DNA from: Bacteroidales bacterium
GTDB taxonomy: Bacteria; Bacteroidota; Bacteroidia; Bacteroidales; Tenuifilaceae
NCBI GenBank assembly: GCA_003531155.1
Contig: DQHR01000039.1
Coordinates: 1-5,518 of the forward strand
Direction: 5' to 3'
DNA: 5,518 nt
This document shows, in pieces, positions 1-5,518 of the stretch; position 1 is the first letter of the stretch; every line of letters starts with the position of its first letter. Made by a program: the position numbers and the translations under genes. The notes under the pieces were generated by a model. That model was not told the origin of the DNA. It made no database searches and worked only from the letters and a program-made list of their open reading frames with translations.

Positions 1-1022
1 TCATTAAGGTAGGACCCTTTTCAAGAGAGTTAAGAAAATATCATAATGAATTAATTATTCACACAGGGCAACATTTTGACGAGGAGATGTCCGATCTCTT
101 TTTTCGAGATCTAGAAATTCCACGACCAGATTTTAATTTAAATATTAATGGTGGAACACATGGGCAGCAGACAAGCCAAATGATTTCTTCAATAGAAAAT
201 ATTTTAATGAAAGAGAAGACGCAGCTGGTTGTAGTATTTGGTGATACAAACTCAACCCTAGCCGGAGCATTAGCAACAGTAAAGTTAGGTATTCCTTGTT
301 TACATATTGAGGCGGGCTTGCGTAGTTTTAATCGTTCCATGCCAGAAGAGATTAATAGAATTGTAGCAGATCATACTTCTGATATTCTTTTTGCACCCAC
401 TAGCACCGCCATGCTTAATATAGAGAAAGAGGGCTTAACATCAAAAGCCTTTTTAACAGGTGATATTATGGTCGATTCGCTCAACTGGGGAATAAAAAAA
501 GCCAAGGATTCGACTATTTTGGATGCGTTAAACCTGAAAAGCAAGCAATTTTCATTGCTAACTCTTCATCGCCCATATAATGTAGACGATCCACTTAAAC
601 TAACGGAAATAATAAATCAACTCGGCAAACTTAGTAGATTAATTGTTTTTCCAATCCATCCTCGCACAAAATCAATTATTGAAAATAATAAAATATCCAT
701 CCCATCTAACTTTATTTTAAGTAAACCGTTGGGTTATCTCGATTTTATTAAACTTCAAGATAATTCAATTCGAATCATTACAGATTCAGGAGGGATACAA
801 AAGGAAGCATTTTTATTAAAAAAACCATGCATTACTTTGCGTTCTGAGACTGAGTGGGTTGAAACCGTTTCTGAAGGCTGGAATTTATTACTCGATGCAT
901 ACTCCAAAGATCTTGTTGATCGGATTGAATCATTTCTTCCAACTCATATTTCCAGTCAAATCTTTGGTTCGGAAGTAGCTCAAAAAATGGTTTCAATTAT
1001 AAACTCTCAAATTAGAGGGTAA
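1..1022 (+). CDS. wecB: Non-hydrolysing UDP-N-acetylglucosamine 2-epimerase (5'-partial)
   Basis: Cytoplasmic enzyme of the WecB/MnaA/WbpI family, which interconverts UDP-GlcNAc and UDP-ManNAc (or a related UDP-diacetamido sugar) for surface polysaccharide synthesis. The frame is open from the left edge: the first full codon is at position 3 and 339 residues are visible. The split codon xTC followed by IKVGP matches the family N-terminus 'GARPQFIK', so about 13 residues are missing. The ATG at 87 is internal (HFDEEMSD) and is not the start. Visible family motifs, numbered from position 3, are HTGQH (20-24), GDTNST with the catalytic-type Asp (D81), IEAGLRS (E103), MPEEINR (E115/E116), LHRPYN with the conserved His (H189), and TDSGGIQKE (260-268) followed by ETEWVET. 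D81, E103, the PEE glutamate and H189 correspond to E. coli WecB D95, E117, E131 and H213, so the enzyme looks intact. The ETEWVET tail resembles the WbpI-like branch, so the exact substrate is open; the symbol is given at family level. A wzi-like gene follows 25 bp downstream, which supports a role in capsule or exopolysaccharide synthesis. Confidence 0.93.
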   Translation, partial: IKVGPFSRELRKYHNELIIHTGQHFDEEMSDLFFRDLEIPRPDFNLNINGGTHGQQTSQMISSIENILMKEKTQLVVVFGDTNSTLAGALATVKLGIPCLHIEAGLRSFNRSMPEEINRIVADHTSDILFAPTSTAMLNIEKEGLTSKAFLTGDIMVDSLNWGIKKAKDSTILDALNLKSKQFSLLTLHRPYNVDDPLKLTEIINQLGKLSRLIVFPIHPRTKSIIENNKISIPSNFILSKPLGYLDFIKLQDNSIRIITDSGGIQKEAFLLKKPCITLRSETEWVETVSEGWNLLLDAYSKDLVDRIESFLPTHISSQIFGSEVAQKMVSIINSQIRG

Positions 1023-1047
1023 TTAATAATTTTAATTATAAAAAAAA
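1023..1047 (+). promoter_or_regulatory. A/T-only spacer and translation leader of the wzi-like gene
   Basis: These 25 bases between the epimerase stop and the TTG start contain no G or C and end in a run of seven A. There is no Shine-Dalgarno sequence. Bacteroidota commonly initiate translation from A-rich leaders without Shine-Dalgarno pairing, so this fits a genuine start at 1048. The spacer is too short to argue for a separate promoter, and readthrough from the epimerase gene is the simplest model. Confidence 0.5.
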
Positions 1048-2733
1048 TTGAAAAGACATTTTATTCTATTAGCTCTTTTTTTCTTCAACTTTGTTACTTT
1101 TGATATTTCTGCTCAAGAAGTCCCTGTTTCTTTCCGTAATGAGGCGATTTATGCCTTTCTCGACGAGTTGGCCAACGATAAAGTAATTTCCATTAATTCG
1201 GCAGTAAAACCCTATCCGAACAGTTTTATTTTGGAATGCTTGACTCTGGCGGATGGATTACGTTCGCAACTATCGGTTCGTCAGCAACGAGAACTCGATT
1301 TTTATTTTAGGCAATATCAATTTATTGGAGTTAAAGGGAGAAATGCTTATACTGATACAAACGGTAATCTTATTACAAAAGAGCCTAAACTAAATATTGG
1401 TTTGGTACCATTGGGGTTGCACTATAAAGATTCGATGTTTACATTTTCGTTAAAACCCATTTGGGGTATTCGCGAGTATGTCTCTGGAAGCAATAGGATA
1501 ATGCATACATGGGGCGGTGCTGAGGCTTGGGGTAGTATTGGAAAAATATCAATTTACGCGAGTTTGCGTGATAACTCCCAAACTGAGATCCTTGCAAACA
1601 CTTCCTATTTCACACAAAACGAAGGAGGAAACTATAAGTCGGCGCCAACAAATCGAAAAGGGGGAGATTATTCCGAGATGCGTGGTGGCGTGATTTATGG
1701 ATGGAAGTGGGGCTCCTTTGGATTAGTAAAAGATCAGGTACAATGGGGTACTAATTATCATGGGGCATCCATTTTTTCGGGTCGAACGCCATCATTTGCA
1801 ATGATAAAGCTTCAGCTTAAACCTGTTAAATGGTTTGAACTTAACTATATTCATGGTTGGTTGGTTTCGGAGGTGATTGATAGTAGCCGTTCATACACCG
1901 CCACAACAGGCGATTTCAGAGCTGTTTACCGCGAAAAGTATATTGCCGCCAATATGCTAACTTTCCGACCAATAGAGACTATTGCTTTTTCAGTTGGAAA
2001 TTCAATTGTTTATGCCGATTCAAAGGTACAACCTGCGTACCTTATCCCAATAATGTTTTATAAATCTATTGATCATACCCTAAGTCATGGTATTGATAAT
2101 CAGAACTCGCAGATGTTTTTTGACATAAGTATTAGAAAAATTAAATATCTTCATTTGTATACCACTATTTTCATTGACGAATTTTCTGTTACAAGAATAA
2201 AAGATTCCAATCGGTTAAACTTTGTTTCACAGAAATTTGGCTCTCGGCTATCGGGATGGCCAATCAGAAATACTTCATTCACGATTGAGTATACCAAGAC
2301 TAACCCCGTGGTTTATAAACATAGGGTACCGACAACCACCTTCGAAACAAACCAGTTTAATTTGGGTCACTATTTATGCGACAATTCTGAAGAGATTTAT
2401 GGAAGTGTAGATGTAAGACCTTTCCGGGGATTACTATTGAGAGGAGATATAACTTATGCTCGTCATGGCAATGAGTATGCATATATTACTGGAAGTAATG
2501 CAGATGAGTATCCTTTTATGAAAGACGTCACATGGATGAATATAACAGTATCATTTACTTGTCGCTGGGAGTTCATACATGACTCATGGCTTTATCTCAA
2601 TGTTTCAAAAAGCAATATAAGAGGCTATAATATTGATGGACATACAGCGCAATATTATCTCGATTTATATACTCCAAAATCGTTTCAAGGAGATAATCTA
2701 GTGGTAACAGCCGGATTGAATTTTGGATTTTAA
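1048..2733 (+). CDS. Wzi-family capsule assembly outer-membrane beta-barrel protein
   Basis: 561-residue protein resembling the Caps_assemb_Wzi family; E. coli Wzi is an outer-membrane barrel/lectin that helps hold capsule at the cell surface. The start is TTG: an in-frame TAA lies at 1039-1041 and the first in-frame ATG is near residue 130, which would lose the signal peptide. Residues 1-22 form a Sec signal peptide (KRH, then a hydrophobic FILLALFFFNFV core, with cleavage probably at ISA/QE). Residues 35-90 match the helical N-terminal part common in Bacteroidota members (FLDELANDKVISINSAVKPY...). The rest is rich in alternating aromatic/hydrophobic strands. Wzi-like stretches include WGTNYHGASIFSGRTPSF (233-250) followed by KWFELNYIHGWLVSEV, the LIPIMFYKS segment (332-340), and HGIDNQNSQMFFDISIRK (347-364). 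It ends in FGF, a terminal Phe typical of BAM-recognised barrels. It probably acts with the polysaccharide whose precursor the upstream epimerase supplies. Family assignment is by motif recognition; function in this organism is inferred. Confidence 0.87.
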   Translation: MKRHFILLALFFFNFVTFDISAQEVPVSFRNEAIYAFLDELANDKVISINSAVKPYPNSFILECLTLADGLRSQLSVRQQRELDFYFRQYQFIGVKGRNAYTDTNGNLITKEPKLNIGLVPLGLHYKDSMFTFSLKPIWGIREYVSGSNRIMHTWGGAEAWGSIGKISIYASLRDNSQTEILANTSYFTQNEGGNYKSAPTNRKGGDYSEMRGGVIYGWKWGSFGLVKDQVQWGTNYHGASIFSGRTPSFAMIKLQLKPVKWFELNYIHGWLVSEVIDSSRSYTATTGDFRAVYREKYIAANMLTFRPIETIAFSVGNSIVYADSKVQPAYLIPIMFYKSIDHTLSHGIDNQNSQMFFDISIRKIKYLHLYTTIFIDEFSVTRIKDSNRLNFVSQKFGSRLSGWPIRNTSFTIEYTKTNPVVYKHRVPTTTFETNQFNLGHYLCDNSEEIYGSVDVRPFRGLLLRGDITYARHGNEYAYITGSNADEYPFMKDVTWMNITVSFTCRWEFIHDSWLYLNVSKSNIRGYNIDGHTAQYYLDLYTPKSFQGDNLVVTAGLNFGF

Positions 2734-2740
2734 GAAAAGA

Positions 2741-2757
2741 ATACCTAACATAGGTAT
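2741..2757. repeat. Short perfect hairpin after the wzi-like stop
   Basis: Arms ATACCTA (2741-2747) and TAGGTAT (2751-2757) are perfect reverse complements around a 3-base ACA loop, beginning 7 bases after the wzi-like stop codon. The stem is AT-rich, weak, and has no T-run after it, so it is not a terminator alone. It could protect the mRNA 3' end or be chance. Confidence 0.4.
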
Positions 2758-2769
2758 AGAAAATAAATT

Positions 2770-2801
2770 AAAACAAAAAGCCTCTAGAGGCTTTTTGTTT
2801 T
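2770..2801. terminator. Bidirectional Rho-independent terminator between convergent genes
   Basis: Perfect 32-bp palindrome centred between 2785 and 2786. The GC-rich core is AAGCCT-CTAG-AGGCTT, with CTAG as the probable loop. On the + strand the stem runs into TTTTTGTTTTTTT (2792-2804). On the - strand it runs into TTTTTGTTTT, the complement of 2771-2779. It lies 36 bp past the wzi-like stop and 12 bp past the stop of the opposing gene, so it can end both transcripts. Confidence 0.9.
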
Positions 2802-2813
2802 TTTATGGCATTA

Positions 2814-5518
2814 TTATAACCCCATACTATTAGGTATATGGTATTGTGGTCCTGTTTCAGGACGTTTATTAACAACAACATCAACAGTATTCGATCCAGC
2901 ATTACTACACCCGTTTGCCGAAGTAACCGTGGGAACTGAATATGTATAAGTGTTACTTGCCGTTGGTCCTGTCCAAACAGGAAAATTTGCTACAGAGGGA
3001 ATAAATGTATATGGCGATACTATATTGGTAAAATTCTCAGTAGCGGCACCATTATAAATGTCAAAATCATAGGGAGAGGTTCCTCCTGTTATCGTTACTG
3101 TTATTTGAGTGTTGTCTCCATCGCATAGGAGGTTAAAGCCTCCATCAACACTTAGAGTTGCCGTAGGACTTACCTTTACCGTAATTGATAGAGTAAGAGG
3201 GGCGCTGTCACCACAACCATTATGAGCCCTAACACTTAAATCACCAGAAGTAGCATTTCCTAAGTAATCAACAGTAATTGAATTTAAAGAACCTATAATA
3301 TTTGCATTCGTACCACTGTAGCTCCAGACATAGGTTACTAAAGGATCGTTAGGCACAGTATAAACAACACCAGATGTTCCTTGGCAAACGGGAGTTGTGC
3401 TTGCAGAGAATCCCGCGGGTTGAACGGCAAGCAAAGGGAATGTAATATTCACATCAGCGAAAGAGGTGCATCCTCCATTTGTTATTGTCCATTGTAAAAC
3501 ATAGGCTGTTCCATTAGTCCCGTGGAAGACTGTATTTCGGTCTGTTGGATCGTCGAAAGAACCACCTGCTCCACTATAGCTCCACAAACCAGTACCAATA
3601 ACAGGTAAATTTCCTGCAAGAGTGGCTGACGATGCTCCGCATAAGGACTGGTCGGGTCCTGCATTAGCAGTTGTAGGGACTGTATAGGTTGTAATGATTG
3701 AAGCGTCAACAACCCCTGTTTCAACAGGTGCAGAATGAGGAGGATTGTTGTATGTAAAACTTGTAAGTTGGTATGTTGTGCCCGTTGCATCGGTAGGCAA
3801 ACTATATGGCAATGAGTTTACTGTGACTGGAGCTTGGGCTATTCCCCCTTTTTTATAATTTATAATAAAGTTGAGATTGGTTGCGTTAACTCCCGAAAAC
3901 GAAATAGGGATCCCTGCAATACCGCAAACGGCGCCTGTTGGGTTTAGTCGTGCTTTTGGCTTTGTTACATTTATGCATGCAACGGTATAATTACTTGAGC
4001 CTGTAGCAGGAATAGTTACTCTACTTGTAGTGGAAACGGTTCCATTATTATCATCTCCAGAAGCACTCGATGCTACTTCTTCCCAACTTGGAGTAACCGA
4101 ATTATAGTATGCTACGCGCATATCTGATAAACCATTCTGAGTCATTAGCGGAGTTAGATCGCTTGTTGGATTCCATTTTAAATTTACTATTGCTTGGCTG
4201 CCAGATGGAGCGCTAACCGTCCAAAAATCCTTTGAGTTTACATAGGAAAGGGGGGCTGTTAAGTTTGTATAGGTTGAGTTAGGAGTAAAGTATTCAGCTG
4301 TCCATAAAATGGTACCAACTTGAGTAGATGATAATGTTAACATATTACCCGCAGTTGCCCCTTTACCTAAGGGATAGAAGAAATTATCACCCTGATTGAT
4401 ACGTTTTGTAAGCGGACCATTAACATAAGACGTTGCTGAACCACCAGCAGGTGTAACACAACCAATAGCAGTATTTGTAATTGTTAGTGTAGCCGTTGAA
4501 CTGGTATTTATCAGACCAGACGTAAGCAGCAGGTTCCCTTTAACCTCTATTGAACCTGGGTTATTAATGGTAAGACCCGCAGAGTTATTTATTTCAAGAT
4601 TATTAAAAGCGCTTGTTCCTGTAAAGTTACCCAATGTTGCACCACCAACCGTTTGTGCAGTAGATCCAGAGAATGAAACTGTTGCGTTAGCCCCAGATCC
4701 GCTAGCGAATATTCCTGAGTTAATGCGCTCCATTGTTCCTTGAATAGTCAATTTGCTGTTATTTAGGGTATTGTCGAGCATTACCCCATCAATAAGTAGT
4801 CGTTTACAAATTGTAAGATCTTTGTTAGGTAATGTTTTTGTTCCTGTTCCAGTAAAATATAGTCGTGGCACGCTACTATATAGGTCGGCAATAATTGTAT
4901 AGCTTGAATTGCCACCATATTCAATGGTGCCATTTCCTGAACAATCTAGAAAACTAGTGTAGCGTCCAGCAGGGAAAGTTGCACTTTCTAGAAGCAAAGT
5001 ACCATTACCTGTTACCGTACCCAAGTTATGACCTGTGTAAGGAGATACTATTTTTAATTCGCTATTAATAACTGTTCGGTAGGCCTGACAATAATCAGCA
5101 TTAGCCGTTATAATATGATTAATATTTACTATAAAACCATTAGGACCGCCCACTGGGCACGGATAAATAGTTGAACCTCCTGTTTGTACCCAATTGGTTT
5201 CATCGGTCCAAATACCATCTGCAATTGAAGTGTATTCAGGTACATCGGCAGGGAACGCTGGATCTAACCCTGCTGTATACTCTCCATTTACATTATCGGT
5301 ACCAGTATAATTGAATGTGAACGTATTTAGGACAGGATCAACAGTAGTTAATTTACTCCAGCTTGTACCAGGAGTTAACAATCGTGCAGATATATAACTT
5401 GACTCAGGGCCACCCACAATATCAGCATCCAGATAGTTAAACACTAAATTACCTGTAAAGTTGGATAAACCAAAGCTTTCAACTTCCCAGAAATACTTTA
5501 ACACATTGCTTGGGTCGT
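2814..5518 (-). CDS. Large multi-domain secreted/surface protein with PKD-like repeats (5'-partial)
   Basis: C-terminal 900 residues of a larger protein. The frame stays open to the right edge (residues DPSN precede the GTG at 5504), so that GTG is not the true start. Numbering from 5504: a beta-sandwich module at 1-85 (FWEVES...FTGNLVFNYLDADIVGG); a module with GIWTDETNW (97-105); a Gly/Thr/Asn-rich beta-helix-like region to about 345, with GNGTLLLESATFPAG (166-180); the VNGPLTKR...FFYPLGK module (361-380), seen in many Bacteroidota surface proteins; an Ig-like stretch at about 515-610; a PKD-like domain starting ANAGPDQ (613-690); a second PKD-like domain (about 697-776); and a last Ig-like domain (about 780-878). 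The tail RPETGPQYHIPNSMGL follows and the gene ends in tandem stops, TAATAA. The architecture suggests a T9SS-type adhesin or matrix protein, but no T9SS C-terminal sorting domain is present. No catalytic domain is visible. Specific function is unknown. Confidence 0.85.
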   Translation of the reverse strand, partial: DPSNVLKYFWEVESFGLSNFTGNLVFNYLDADIVGGPESSYISARLLTPGTSWSKLTTVDPVLNTFTFNYTGTDNVNGEYTAGLDPAFPADVPEYTSIADGIWTDETNWVQTGGSTIYPCPVGGPNGFIVNINHIITANADYCQAYRTVINSELKIVSPYTGHNLGTVTGNGTLLLESATFPAGRYTSFLDCSGNGTIEYGGNSSYTIIADLYSSVPRLYFTGTGTKTLPNKDLTICKRLLIDGVMLDNTLNNSKLTIQGTMERINSGIFASGSGANATVSFSGSTAQTVGGATLGNFTGTSAFNNLEINNSAGLTINNPGSIEVKGNLLLTSGLINTSSTATLTITNTAIGCVTPAGGSATSYVNGPLTKRINQGDNFFYPLGKGATAGNMLTLSSTQVGTILWTAEYFTPNSTYTNLTAPLSYVNSKDFWTVSAPSGSQAIVNLKWNPTSDLTPLMTQNGLSDMRVAYYNSVTPSWEEVASSASGDDNNGTVSTTSRVTIPATGSSNYTVACINVTKPKARLNPTGAVCGIAGIPISFSGVNATNLNFIINYKKGGIAQAPVTVNSLPYSLPTDATGTTYQLTSFTYNNPPHSAPVETGVVDASIITTYTVPTTANAGPDQSLCGASSATLAGNLPVIGTGLWSYSGAGGSFDDPTDRNTVFHGTNGTAYVLQWTITNGGCTSFADVNITFPLLAVQPAGFSASTTPVCQGTSGVVYTVPNDPLVTYVWSYSGTNANIIGSLNSITVDYLGNATSGDLSVRAHNGCGDSAPLTLSITVKVSPTATLSVDGGFNLLCDGDNTQITVTITGGTSPYDFDIYNGAATENFTNIVSPYTFIPSVANFPVWTGPTASNTYTYSVPTVTSANGCSNAGSNTVDVVVNKRPETGPQYHIPNSMGL
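3177..3416 (-). repeat. PKD-like domain 2 of the large surface protein
   Basis: Codons for residues about 697-776. It has the order PVCQGTSGVVYTVPN, YVWSYSGTNANI, ITVDYLG, LSVRAHNGCGDS and LSITV, matching the PKD-like domains with 'C-G-x-VYTV...W..SG' and 'A.N.CG.S' strands found in secreted Bacteroidota proteins. The WSYSG-coding stretch at 3312-3326 matches that of domain 1 at 3570-3584 at 13 of 15 bases. Confidence 0.7.
3435..3674 (-). repeat. PKD-like domain 1 of the large surface protein
   Basis: Codons for residues about 611-690 (numbered from the GTG at 5504). It begins ANAGPDQSLCG, a common opening of Bacteroidota PKD/REJ-like domains. It contains GLWSYSGAGG and GTAYVLQWTITNGGC, and ends in a VNITF strand. 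Domains of this kind act as extracellular spacers or binding modules. The WSYSG motif recurs in the next domain. Confidence 0.65.

Noticed and set aside
87..89. ATG as the start of the epimerase gene
   Set aside because: The same frame upstream encodes conserved family sequence (IKVGPFSREL, then HTGQHFDEE), so this Met is internal and the gene runs off the left edge.
59..340. 93-codon open frame on the - strand
   Set aside because: Antisense shadow fully inside the epimerase gene, whose motifs are well conserved; the translated product shows no recognisable features.
2222..2410. 62-codon open frame on the + strand
   Set aside because: Lies inside the wzi-like gene in another frame, with no leader or family resemblance.
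2734..2813. Possible small gene or ncRNA in the convergent gap
   Set aside because: Only 80 bp, occupied by the small hairpin and the palindromic terminator; no start codon with a meaningful frame and no promoter seen.
3482..3790. 102-codon open frame on the - strand rich in Leu and Gln
   Set aside because: Alternative frame of the PKD-like region; the low-complexity Leu/Gln composition arises from reading Thr/Val/Asn-rich codons out of frame.
5502..5504. GTG as the true start of the large surface protein
   Set aside because: The frame stays open to the window edge (DPSN precedes it), there is no signal peptide, and the domain begins mid-fold, so the gene extends to the right.

Overview
The window looks like an AT-rich Bacteroidota chromosome (a Bacteroidales- or Marinilabiliales-like lineage is my inference). 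The evidence is a Bacteroidota-style Wzi capsule protein, AT-only translation leaders without a Shine-Dalgarno sequence, and a very large secreted protein built from PKD-like and beta-helix modules in the style of type IX secretion (T9SS) cargo. No RNA gene, CRISPR array, insertion sequence, tRNA or phage gene was seen.

Layout: positions 1-1022 (+) hold the 3' part of a non-hydrolysing UDP-GlcNAc 2-epimerase gene (wecB/mnaA/wbpI family); only about 13 N-terminal codons lie outside the window. After a 25-bp spacer made only of A and T, positions 1048-2733 (+) hold a complete wzi-like gene that starts with TTG and encodes an outer-membrane beta-barrel of the capsule-assembly family. These two are probably cotranscribed at the end of a polysaccharide (capsule/EPS/LPS) cluster: the epimerase makes an activated ManNAc-type sugar, and the Wzi protein would help retain or assemble the polymer at the cell surface.

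Positions 2734-2813 are the convergent intergenic gap. It holds a small 7-bp hairpin and then a perfect 32-bp palindrome with T-runs on both sides, which is a bidirectional terminator shared by both transcription units.

Positions 2814-5518 (-) are the C-terminal 900 or so residues of a much larger surface/secreted protein whose 5' end is beyond the right edge. It has a beta-sandwich module, a W-x(5)-NW module leading into a beta-helix-like region, a conserved 'VNGPLTKR...FYPLGK' module, two PKD-like domains sharing a WSYSG motif, and a last Ig-like domain. It ends abruptly after a TGPQYHIPN tail with no recognisable T9SS C-terminal sorting domain. That abrupt ending is the most noteworthy feature here. 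I do not see a clearly new multi-gene system.
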